Of a stretch of DNA of 7,089 nt, positions 1-6,672 are shown piece by piece (the stretch's first letter is position 1; every line of letters starts with the position of its first letter). The position numbers and the translations under genes were made by a program. The notes below the pieces were generated by a model. It did no database searches, was not told the DNA's origin, and saw only the letters and a program-made list of their open reading frames with translations. The stretch lies in NCBI GenBank assembly GCA_902767125.1, contig CACXGJ010000277.1, forward strand, positions 1-7,089, written 5' to 3'. The stretch comes from an uncultured Ruminococcus sp. (GTDB lineage Bacteria > Bacillota > Clostridia > Oscillospirales > Acutalibacteraceae).

Positions 1-46
1 AATTTTTTATGAAAACAATGTCAACTGTTTTTGATGAAATAAAAAT

Positions 47-89
47 AACAGGTTGGGTAAGTTAATACCCAGCCTGTTGTAATTTTTTT
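47..89. terminator. Bidirectional intrinsic terminator
   Basis: A 13-base-pair inverted repeat (arms 47-59 and 66-78, one G-T pair, 6-base loop) is flanked by T-runs in both directions. On the plus strand, seven T's follow at 83-89. On the minus strand, the A-run at 41-45 and its neighbours read as ATTTTTATTT just past the stem. It sits immediately beyond the stop codon of the minus-strand lysozyme gene, so it should end that transcript. The plus-strand T-run suggests that it also stops a convergent transcript entering from left of the window. Bases 1-46 contain no gene that can be supported; one plus-strand frame is open from the edge to a TAA at 63-65, which is too short to judge. Confidence 0.85.
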
Positions 90-2628
90 ACCAGCTTATG
101 CAAGAGGGATTCGGGAAACCGTATTTGTTTCTTCTGCCGTCTGATGTATAATCGCCGTAGAGGAACATTTCAAGTTCATCAGCACGTCTGTAGAGTAAGC
201 CGTAGTAGCATACACCGCCTGCATGATGATATGCGAGCATTTCATTGATAAGAGCGTTTCTGTTGACATAGTTGAGGTCTCTGCCTGTTTGAGAGCCGCC
301 GCTTGAAGTTACATTAAGGTATGTACTGCTGCAATAGCCCGTCTGTCCCGAAGAAGTTTTGACTTTGTACCATACGGTATTGTACTTGTTGTTGTCTACG
401 ATTTCAACAGTTTCTCCGCTTTTGAGGAGAGTAATGACGCTTGCGGAAGATGATGGGCTTTGACGGAGATAGAGACCGCTGCTTGCCGTAACTTTGCCTG
501 TCATTTTGCCGGTTTGTAAAGTGCCATAGGAATTGAGGAGGATATTTTTGAGATTTGACGAATTTGTCCAGCCGGTGCCGAGGTTGTAGGAGAAGCTGAC
601 AAGGGCATCAAACTGCTGTTGGTTGAATCTGACATTGTTGTTAAGGAGCATCTGATTTACCTTTGAAGTATATACATCGTTGTTCACAGCGTTGACGAGA
701 AGGGCGTAGCCTTCATTTTTTGTGAGATGGTCATAGAATTTTTCGCCTTCCCATACGACATATCCGTGAGCGATTGTAGGAATATTGTTTGCGAGAGTAT
801 CATAGGTGATGTTTGATACAAAGCCTTCTTTTTCTGCAATGAACTTGATAAGACCGTCACTTGCACGGAGCTTTTCAAGACCTGTTTGGGTGTGTGAGGT
901 TTTGGAGGTAACATAAACATCACTCACAGCATCATCACACGTTTTACATTGATTATTCTTTTTAGCATAGGCAGTAGTTTTGAATGTGCCTGCCTGACTT
1001 GTCTTGAAAGCACCTTCCCAGACATAGGTGTTGCCGTCGGCAGTCTTTTTTGTAGCATTGACCTTAAGTATCTTACTGCCCATAGTTACGTTGAAATATA
1101 CACCTTCAACGGTTTTGTCGGTTATTGCAACAAGAGTCACATTTTGATTGAGTGTAGCGGAGTTTGGTGAAGAATAGGCGAATCTTACAGGCTCGGCTTC
1201 AGTGACCGTAACGACACATACAGCGGTATTTCCATACTTGTCGGTATATGTTACAGCGACCTTTCCGGGATTTTTGGTTTCGATGAAGCCGTCACGGACG
1301 GTAGCGATATTTGTATCGGTAGTACCCCAATAAGAAGCGTTGTAGCCCTTTATGTAGATAGTCTTGCCGGCAGAGGTCGAGGCGGTATATCTTGAGAGAC
1401 GTACATTTCCGCTTGAAACGGCATTGACCTTGACATTGCATCGTGCAAAGATCTTTCCTGTGGAGTCGGAGGCAGTTATAACAGCAGTACCGCTTGAAAG
1501 ACCGCTGACTCTGCCGTTGTTAACGCTTGCGACATTGTTGTTGCTTGAAGACCATTTTATCTGCATTGAGGAATTGGATTTTTTAGCGGTAAGCAGGACA
1601 GACGAACCTACATTGACATTGGCATTTGATTGAGAGAGCGAGATGGAGTCCTTGTTGTTCACGGATACCTTGCATACAGCGGATATAAGAGAAGTGGAGT
1701 CGTAGGCAATGATATTTGCATCACCTGCCGAAACAGCGGTTATTTTACCGTTGGCATCGACCGTTGCGACATTGGTGTTTGAAGACTTGAATTTGACATT
1801 TTTACTGCCTGTATTTGTAGAGAACGTAAGTGTATAGGTATTTCCGACAATCAAGGATTTTGAGGTATCGGAGAGAGTTATTGAAGTATATTCTGTTTTA
1901 ACTGTGGTAATGGTACATTTGGCAGTTTTCTTGGTTTTGGAGTCAGTTGCAGTTATAACAGCCTGACCTGCTGAAATTGCAGTGACCTTTCCGTTGGAAT
2001 CGACCTTTGCTACTTTATTGTTTGAGGTCGTCCATGTAACAGTACCCTGATTTGAAGAAGCCTTGAGTGTAAGGGACTTTCCCACAGCAATCTTTTGTGA
2101 AGCAGCCGAAAGTGTGATATTGGCGGAGGTTGTTGTAACGGAGGTGTTTGAAGATGATACGAATTGTATGTAGTCTGTGTATACATAGCCTGTCGTACCG
2201 TTTTGGAGCTTTACATAAGCCCATGAAGTACCCGAAAATCTGATGACATCTATTTTGGTATTCTGTGGTATGGTTGTGATGATGTTGTAGTTGGTGCCTG
2301 CACCGCTTCTCACGTTCAGTGCGGCAGTTGTAACGGCATCTGTCGTTATGTCAAGATAATCTGCAAAGCAGTAGCCCGTTGTACCGTCAGAAAGCTTTAC
2401 CTTGAGCCAGTTTGAATTTGACGCTTCAACTACATTCAAAGTCGTGTTTTGGTCAATGACCTTGACAACATTGTAGTTAGTACCTGCACCTTTTCTCAAA
2501 TTAAGGTCGGCAGTGGTTTTTGCATATACATTGTCATATGCGGAAACTGTCAGTGCAGCAGCCATTGATGAAGCAATGAGTGCCGAGCATGATATTACGG
2601 CAAGAACTTTTTTTAATTGTGATTTCAT
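88..2628 (-). CDS. Secreted modular GH24 lysozyme with SH3 and BIG2 domains
   Basis: An exported 846-residue protein predicted to bind and cleave peptidoglycan outside the cell. Residues 1-30 form a signal peptide (KK near the start, hydrophobic core, likely cut after VSA). Bacterial SH3 domains lie at about 32-94 and 96-157, both with the LNxRxGAGTNYN pattern. Four BIG2 Ig-like repeats follow at about 169-242, 248-323, 328-402 and 408-476, then a less typical Ig-like module at about 480-574. The catalytic part begins at about 584 with the GH24 pattern: E601 (EKEGF), D610 and T618 fit the Glu/Asp/Thr triad, and 668-692 has the helix motif QQFDALVSFSYNLGTG. A third SH3 domain (about 711-773) interrupts the fold, which resumes at about 786-826 with AGG...GLLYRRADELEMFL. 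There is no LPXTG or membrane anchor, so wall retention would rely on the SH3 domains. The start at 2628 is chosen because the signal peptide and an RBS (2639-2643) fit it; the frame is open further upstream to 2724 but that part covers the promoter. An autolysin or an enzyme attacking competitors are both possible. Confidence 0.9.
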   Translation of the reverse strand: MKSQLKKVLAVISCSALIASSMAAALTVSAYDNVYAKTTADLNLRKGAGTNYNVVKVIDQNTTLNVVEASNSNWLKVKLSDGTTGYCFADYLDITTDAVTTAALNVRSGAGTNYNIITTIPQNTKIDVIRFSGTSWAYVKLQNGTTGYVYTDYIQFVSSSNTSVTTTSANITLSAASQKIAVGKSLTLKASSNQGTVTWTTSNNKVAKVDSNGKVTAISAGQAVITATDSKTKKTAKCTITTVKTEYTSITLSDTSKSLIVGNTYTLTFSTNTGSKNVKFKSSNTNVATVDANGKITAVSAGDANIIAYDSTSLISAVCKVSVNNKDSISLSQSNANVNVGSSVLLTAKKSNSSMQIKWSSSNNNVASVNNGRVSGLSSGTAVITASDSTGKIFARCNVKVNAVSSGNVRLSRYTASTSAGKTIYIKGYNASYWGTTDTNIATVRDGFIETKNPGKVAVTYTDKYGNTAVCVVTVTEAEPVRFAYSSPNSATLNQNVTLVAITDKTVEGVYFNVTMGSKILKVNATKKTADGNTYVWEGAFKTSQAGTFKTTAYAKKNNQCKTCDDAVSDVYVTSKTSHTQTGLEKLRASDGLIKFIAEKEGFVSNITYDTLANNIPTIAHGYVVWEGEKFYDHLTKNEGYALLVNAVNNDVYTSKVNQMLLNNNVRFNQQQFDALVSFSYNLGTGWTNSSNLKNILLNSYGTLQTGKMTGKVTASSGLYLRQSPSSSASVITLLKSGETVEIVDNNKYNTVWYKVKTSSGQTGYCSSTYLNVTSSGGSQTGRDLNYVNRNALINEMLAYHHAGGVCYYGLLYRRADELEMFLYGDYTSDGRRNKYGFPNPSCISW
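310..498 (-). other. SH3 domain inserted within the lysozyme fold
   Basis: Encodes residues about 711-773 of the lysozyme protein. The segment has the bacterial SH3 pattern: GKVTASSGLYLRQSPS, then VITLLKSGETVEI, WYKVKTSSGQTGYCSSTYL. It is flanked by Gly/Ser/Thr-rich linkers. The N-terminal part of GH24 (codons within 520-879) and its C-terminal helical part (151-273) lie on either side, so this is an insertion into the catalytic domain and not a terminal add-on. Confidence 0.8.
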
Positions 2629-2638
2629 TAAAATGTAA

Positions 2639-2643
2639 CCCTC
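2639..2643 (-). promoter_or_regulatory. RBS fixing the lysozyme start
   Basis: On the minus strand GAGGG stands 10 bases before the ATG at 2628. It favours this start over the ATG at 2724, which would put 32 residues, including a positively charged stretch, ahead of an already complete signal peptide. Confidence 0.75.
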
Positions 2644-2695
2644 TTTTCTTTTCTTACAAATTTTAAACCTTCGTATCATAATTGTAACAATTATT

Positions 2696-2724
2696 ATTAT
2701 ATAACTGTAAAAAATATATTGCAA
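2696..2724 (-). promoter_or_regulatory. Probable sigma-A promoter of the lysozyme gene
   Basis: On the minus strand, a perfect TATAAT -10 (2701-2696) lies 17 bases downstream of a TTGCAA -35 (2724-2719) that matches the consensus at 4 of 6 positions. Transcription would begin near 2689, giving a leader of about 60 bases. The region is AT-rich, so chance matches are possible; the spacing and position make it the best candidate. Confidence 0.6.
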
Positions 2725-2796
2725 GTGCTTTGAGGTTAGAAATAATTTGTCGCTTATAGTATATAATGCACAAAGGAATCAAAAAACAAATAAATA

Positions 2797-2825
2797 TTGA
2801 CATCGTTAAAATAAAAAATTATAAT
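2797..2825 (+). promoter_or_regulatory. Perfect consensus sigma-A promoter of the ecfA2 operon
   Basis: TTGACA (2797-2802), a 17-base spacer and TATAAT (2820-2825) match the housekeeping consensus exactly. Transcription should begin near 2832, leaving a leader of about 27 bases, too short for a riboswitch. This places the operon's 5' end directly before ecfA2. Confidence 0.9.
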
Positions 2826-2845
2826 ATAGTAGTCTAAATATATGT

Positions 2846-2850
2846 GGAGG
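2846..2850 (+). promoter_or_regulatory. RBS fixing the ecfA2 start
   Basis: GGAGG lies 8 bases before the ATG at 2859. A GTG at 2844 in the same frame would extend the protein by five residues, but it overlaps this RBS and has none of its own, so it is rejected as the start. Confidence 0.85.
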
Positions 2851-2858
2851 AAAGTCAA

Positions 2859-3722
2859 ATGGCAGTTATAAAAGCAGAAAATTTAGGTCTTGTTTACGGA
2901 GCAGGAACTTCCTTTGAAAAAACTGCTCTTTCAGAGGTCAGCTTTGAAATAGATAAGGGTGAATTTATAGGTATCATAGGACATACAGGTTCAGGCAAAT
3001 CGACTCTTGTTCAGCTGCTGAACGGTCTTTTAAAGCCCACAAGCGGAAAAGTATACCTGAATGACAAGGATATCTGGGAGGAGCCGAAAAAAATAAGAAA
3101 TGTGAGATTCAAGGTAGGCATGGTGTTCCAGTATCCCGAGTATCAGTTGTTTGATGAGACGGTATATAAGGATATTTCATACGGACCGAAGAATATGGGA
3201 CTGAATGAGCAGGAGATTGATGAAAGGGTAAAAAAAGCGGCAGAATTTTCGGGGCTGAAAAAGGAGCTTCTGGATAAATCACCGTTTGACCTGTCGGGTG
3301 GTGAAAAGAGAAGGGCAGCCATTGCAGGAGTCATTGCAATGAATCCTGAAGTGCTGATACTTGATGAGCCGACAGCAGGACTTGATCCGTTGGGCAGAGA
3401 TGCTCTTTTGTCGCAGATAAGGGATTATCATGATGCGAATGGAAATACAGTCATTCTTGTATCCCACAGCATGGAGGATATAGCAAGAGTTGCCGACAGG
3501 ATACTTGTGATGGATCACGGTAAAAAATTGATGCTCGATACACCGAAAAATGTATTCTCAAAGGGCAGGGAGCTTGAAAAAACAGGCTTGAGAGTTCCGC
3601 AGGTTACAAAAATAATGATGCTTCTCAAGGAAAAGGGGATACCTGTCGATCAAAATATACTCACCGTGGAGCAGGCTTTTAATGAAATAATAAACTATCT
3701 TGGAAGTAAGGCGGAGGGATAA
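2859..3722 (+). CDS. ecfA2: ECF transporter ATPase, EcfA2 type
   Basis: One of the two cytoplasmic ATPases of an energy-coupling-factor (ECF) importer, which powers uptake of vitamins or metal ions through exchangeable S components. The 287-residue length is normal. Visible motifs are Walker A GHTGSGKST (41-49), Q-loop Q91, signature LSGGE (145-149), Walker B VLILDE with catalytic E170, D-loop GLDP (174-177) and switch H203. Assignment to EcfA2 and not EcfA1 rests on the early SFEKTAL stretch (18-24) and on VFQYPEYQLFDETVYKDISYGP (89-110, shown here without gaps only for its ends: FQYPEYQLF and ISYGP), where EcfA1 proteins usually have FQNPDNQ. All ATPase residues are intact. The gene is first in its operon, directly behind a consensus promoter, with ecfT starting 3 bases after its stop. 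The expected neighbour ecfA1 is missing upstream, where a divergent lysozyme gene lies. Confidence 0.92.
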   Translation: MAVIKAENLGLVYGAGTSFEKTALSEVSFEIDKGEFIGIIGHTGSGKSTLVQLLNGLLKPTSGKVYLNDKDIWEEPKKIRNVRFKVGMVFQYPEYQLFDETVYKDISYGPKNMGLNEQEIDERVKKAAEFSGLKKELLDKSPFDLSGGEKRRAAIAGVIAMNPEVLILDEPTAGLDPLGRDALLSQIRDYHDANGNTVILVSHSMEDIARVADRILVMDHGKKLMLDTPKNVFSKGRELEKTGLRVPQVTKIMMLLKEKGIPVDQNILTVEQAFNEIINYLGSKAEG

Positions 3723-3725
3723 GCT

Positions 3726-4541
3726 ATGGTAAGAGATATAACATTGGGGCAGTTCATGCCGGGAAAGTCGATCATTCACCGTTTGGATGCCCGTTCAAAG
3801 ATACTGCTCCTGATAGCATACATAGTTTTTATATTTGCAGCTCAAAATTATGTTTCATTATTGCTTATAACATTGTCATCATTGCTGATAGTATTTTTGA
3901 CAAGGATAAAGTTCATGATGTATTTAAAGAGCATGAGAGTGATATTATTTGTCGTGATATTTACGGGTATACTCAATATTTTTTACGGTACGGGAAATGT
4001 CCTGTGGGAATGGCAGTTTATAAGGATAACTGACGGGGGCTTGAGCAATGCACTGTTTGTGACAATAAGGATATCGACTCTTGTAATGGTCAGCTCTATA
4101 CTTACGTTCACTACTTCACCGTCTGATTTGACGGATGCTTTGGAGAAGATAATGAAACCGCTGACAGTGTTTCATGTAAAGGTGCATGAGATAGCAATGA
4201 TGATGACGATAGCCTTGAGATTCATACCTGTGCTTCTTGAGGAGACGGATAAGATAATGAATGCACAAAAGGCAAGGGGTGCGGATATGGAAAGCGGTGG
4301 AGTGATAAAAAGGATAAAGGCATTGATACCTGTATTGATACCGCTGTTTGTATCATCATTCAGACGGGCAACCGATCTTGCGATGGCAATGGAATGTCGC
4401 TGCTATAACGGCGGCAGCGGCAGAACAAGAATGAAGCAGCTTAAATTCACGCTTACAGACCTGACAGGACTGCTGTTTTGTATAGTGATATTTACAGGTG
4501 TGATACTTTGCAATATATATTTTCAGATGGTGATGATATGA
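3726..4541 (+). CDS. ecfT: ECF transporter transmembrane coupling protein EcfT
   Basis: The integral membrane subunit that connects the ATPases to the substrate-binding S component. The 271-residue protein has an N-terminal GQFMPGKSIIHRLDARSKI segment typical of EcfT, hydrophobic spans at about 25-60 (probably two), 70-88, 107-130 and 245-265, and an amphipathic region between. The two cytoplasmic coupling motifs that dock on the ATPases are recognisable: ARG at 183-185 (QKARGAD) and C224-R225-C226 within AMECRCYNGG, where the family usually has Ala before the Arg. A GGAGGG ribosome binding site (3713-3718, inside the end of ecfA2) is 7 bases before the ATG. The TGA stop overlaps the truA start. 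No S component is visible here, as expected for group II ECF modules shared between several S proteins. Confidence 0.92.
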   Translation: MVRDITLGQFMPGKSIIHRLDARSKILLLIAYIVFIFAAQNYVSLLLITLSSLLIVFLTRIKFMMYLKSMRVILFVVIFTGILNIFYGTGNVLWEWQFIRITDGGLSNALFVTIRISTLVMVSSILTFTTSPSDLTDALEKIMKPLTVFHVKVHEIAMMMTIALRFIPVLLEETDKIMNAQKARGADMESGGVIKRIKALIPVLIPLFVSSFRRATDLAMAMECRCYNGGSGRTRMKQLKFTLTDLTGLLFCIVIFTGVILCNIYFQMVMI

Positions 4542-5278
4542 GGAATATATTGATAAAAATGAAGTATGACGGCAGTAATTATCACGGCTGGCAGATACAG
4601 AAAAATGCAGTGACCGTTCAGGAAACATTTCAGAATGCCCTTCAGAGCATTATAGGAGAGTGTCCCGAAATAAAGGGCTGCAGCAGGACGGATTCGGGAG
4701 TTCATGCAAATATGTATTGTCTCAATTTCCATACGGAGCATAGTATCAACTGTTGTCGACTGATATATGCTCTGAACAGCAGGCTTCCGAAGGATATAGC
4801 AGTATTTCAGGCATTTGATATGCCCGAAGATTTCCATGCAAGATATTCATGTATCGGCAAGGAATATATATATAAGATATGGAACAGCAGGATAAGAGAT
4901 CCGTTTTTGAACAGCTATGCCCTGCATTATTGGTATGATATGGACATTGACAGAATGAACGAGGCTTGTGAGTACCTGAAAGGAACGCATGATTTCACAT
5001 CCTTCTGTACAGTTGACAAGCACCGTGAGGTAGCGGATTTTCACCGTACAGTGACCGATCTTGAGGTCATGAGGGAAGGCAATCTTGTCACGGTAAAAAT
5101 ACAGGCTGACGGATTTTTATATAATATGGTAAGGATAATAGTGGGAACGCTTTTGAATGTATCGGAGGGGAAGTTTGAGCCGTCTGATATGACGGATATT
5201 ATAAATGCACTCGACCGTACAAGATCGGGAGCAAAGGTTCCGCCGCATGGTCTGTATCTGAATAAGGTCATTTATTGA
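4538..5278 (+). CDS. truA: tRNA pseudouridine(38-40) synthase TruA
   Basis: Converts uridines 38, 39 and 40 in the anticodon arm of many tRNAs to pseudouridine, in the cytoplasm. The 246 residues match the usual bacterial length. Diagnostic segments are the start MRNILIKMKYDGSNYHGWQ, the catalytic motif CSRTDSGVHA (48-57) with nucleophile D52, the KEYIYKIWN strand (108-116), the GFLYNMVRIIVG motif (192-203) and PPHGLYL near the end. The start at 4538 forms an ATGA overlap with the ecfT stop, which implies translational coupling, and there is no strong RBS of its own. An upstream in-frame ATG at 4478 lies inside ecfT and would add 20 residues foreign to the family. Placement after ecfT is a common Firmicutes order. 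Confidence 0.95.
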   Translation: MRNILIKMKYDGSNYHGWQIQKNAVTVQETFQNALQSIIGECPEIKGCSRTDSGVHANMYCLNFHTEHSINCCRLIYALNSRLPKDIAVFQAFDMPEDFHARYSCIGKEYIYKIWNSRIRDPFLNSYALHYWYDMDIDRMNEACEYLKGTHDFTSFCTVDKHREVADFHRTVTDLEVMREGNLVTVKIQADGFLYNMVRIIVGTLLNVSEGKFEPSDMTDIINALDRTRSGAKVPPHGLYLNKVIY

Positions 5279-5293
5279 CAGAAGGGGAAATAT

Positions 5294-6586
5294 ATGAAAA
5301 AAAGCAGAGAGTATATAAACAGTCTGAAGAAAGGGAATGAAAGAGAGCATTTAAGCTATGAGGATGAGCCGCTGAAAGATCTTAATGACGATGAGCCGTT
5401 GCCCGAACACGCCACAAGGCATTTTTTCAAGGTATTTCTGATAATATTTATTTCCGTGGTGCTTGTTGTGGCCTGGGCGAATATAGATAAGCTGACACCC
5501 GATAATATATCTCATTGGATAGAGTATGATCTTTTGGGCAAAAACGAAGGTGAAGGTTATCCTGCGAGCTTTTCGGGAGCAGATGTCTGCACGGATAATT
5601 TTGATTTGATGGACGGAGCCCCCGTGTACTGTACTGAAACATCAGTCGCTGTTCTCAATCCCAATGCGGGAAAATATCAGAGCTTCAGTCATGCGTTTGC
5701 CAATCCTGCCTTGAGTGCCAATTCAAATTATTCCATGATATATAACATAGGTGCAACAGGCTATACGATAATAAACAGAAATAGTATCGTCAGAAGTGAC
5801 AGTGCAGAGAATAATATTTTCTGCGGAGATATATGTCCTGACGGGATTTACTGCCTTCTTACGAAGAATGACAATTATCTCGGAAAGCTGACAGCATACA
5901 GAGCAGATGGTCTTGAGATGTATACATATTCCTTTGCGGATTTTTATGTAAACAGGGTATCAATAAACAGGAATGGCAGCCGTGCTGTGGTATCGGGAAT
6001 TTCCGCCAAAAACGGAGGACTGCTTTCCGCAATATATGTGTTGGATTTTTCACAGAGCAGCTATATGCAGAAATATGAATTTGATGATGTATATATATAT
6101 GATATCAAGTATCTTGATAACGGAAATGCAGTTGCAGTTGCAGACAAAGCAGCCTATTATATAGATATAGGGAAAGGCTCGAAAAAAAATATAGATTATC
6201 ATTCAAGGTTCATAACAGGCTATGACCTGAACAGGCAGAACGGTATGATAATGTCACTGTCGGCAAAGCCTGACGGCAGGGAATGTGATATCATGATGGT
6301 GAATGCCGAAGGAGATGTCCTGTCGGAAATATTTACGAGCAGAAAAATCATTTCAGCCGATTACTCAAACGGAAATACAACAGTTCTTTTTGATGACGGT
6401 GAGATGACAGTATATAACTCAAAGGGCAAAAAGCTGTCATCGGTGGTTCTTTCGACCGATGCAAGAAAAGTGAAAATTTCCGATAAAAGAATATATGTTT
6501 TGGGCAAGAGCAACCTTTACTGCATCAGACAGGAAAATGACGGAGAGCTTCGTATCGAAAATAAAAATTCGGATAAAAATAAATAA
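5294..6586 (+). CDS. Membrane-anchored DUF5711-like protein of unknown function
   Basis: A 430-residue protein with a charged, acidic cytoplasmic N-terminus (1-43; EDEPLKDLNDDEPLPEH at 23-39), a single transmembrane helix at about 44-62, and a large domain (about 85-415) that should face outside. With Lys/Arg before the helix and no cleavage site, it looks like a type II membrane protein. The outer domain consists of repeated short beta strands with turns such as SINRNGSRAVVSG (223-235) and VLNPNAGKYQSFSHAFANPAL (119-139 region), suggesting a beta-propeller-like fold. The pattern HAFANP...YNIGATGYTIINR resembles what I recall of DUF5711 proteins of Clostridia; this comes from memory and was not searched. 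No catalytic motif is visible. It starts 15 bases after truA behind a GGGG RBS (5284-5287), so it probably shares the ecfA2 promoter. Its function is unknown; a sensor or scaffold at the cell surface is conceivable. Confidence 0.8.
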   Translation: MKKSREYINSLKKGNEREHLSYEDEPLKDLNDDEPLPEHATRHFFKVFLIIFISVVLVVAWANIDKLTPDNISHWIEYDLLGKNEGEGYPASFSGADVCTDNFDLMDGAPVYCTETSVAVLNPNAGKYQSFSHAFANPALSANSNYSMIYNIGATGYTIINRNSIVRSDSAENNIFCGDICPDGIYCLLTKNDNYLGKLTAYRADGLEMYTYSFADFYVNRVSINRNGSRAVVSGISAKNGGLLSAIYVLDFSQSSYMQKYEFDDVYIYDIKYLDNGNAVAVADKAAYYIDIGKGSKKNIDYHSRFITGYDLNRQNGMIMSLSAKPDGRECDIMMVNAEGDVLSEIFTSRKIISADYSNGNTTVLFDDGEMTVYNSKGKKLSSVVLSTDARKVKISDKRIYVLGKSNLYCIRQENDGELRIENKNSDKNK

Positions 6587-6603
6587 TATTTGCGAAAAAT
6601 CTA

Positions 6604-6632
6604 TTGACAAAGTGCTTTTTAATAATTATAAT
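6604..6632 (+). promoter_or_regulatory. Perfect consensus sigma-A promoter of yceD
   Basis: TTGACA (6604-6609), a 17-base spacer and TATAAT (6627-6632) match the consensus exactly, 18 bases after the DUF5711-like stop codon. Transcription would start near 6639, about 34 bases before the yceD ATG. No hairpin terminator separates it from the preceding gene, so read-through from the upstream operon into yceD is likely. Confidence 0.88.
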
Positions 6633-6672
6633 AGGAAAAGGCGTTTTGAGTGATTCGGCGGAGGTGGACTTT

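Noticed and set aside
1400..2130. BIG2 coding repeats as a DNA-level tandem repeat or CRISPR-like array
   Set aside because: The periodicity of about 230 bases is due to protein domains; the nucleotide copies are strongly diverged and have no uniform spacers.
2629..2724. N-terminal extension of the lysozyme starting at the ATG at 2724
   Set aside because: It would place 32 residues before a complete signal peptide, it covers the likely promoter, and a good RBS sits before the start at 2628.
2762..2767. A second TATAAT on the plus strand upstream of ecfA2
   Set aside because: No reasonable -35 lies 16-18 bases upstream; the nearest TTGAGG is about 26 bases away, and a perfect promoter exists at 2797-2825.
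4478..4537. Upstream in-frame start for truA
   Set aside because: It lies inside ecfT and adds residues foreign to TruA; the ATGA overlap start at 4538 gives the normal length and N-terminus.
6090..6100. TA dinucleotide run as a possible regulatory repeat
   Set aside because: It is short, in frame and encodes ordinary residues (VYIYD) within the DUF5711-like gene; such runs arise from this genome's AT-rich codon use.
6182..6189. Run of eight A's in the DUF5711-like gene as a phase-variable or frameshift site
   Set aside because: The frame is intact through it and the following protein continues with the same strand pattern; no overlapping frame suggests programmed slippage.
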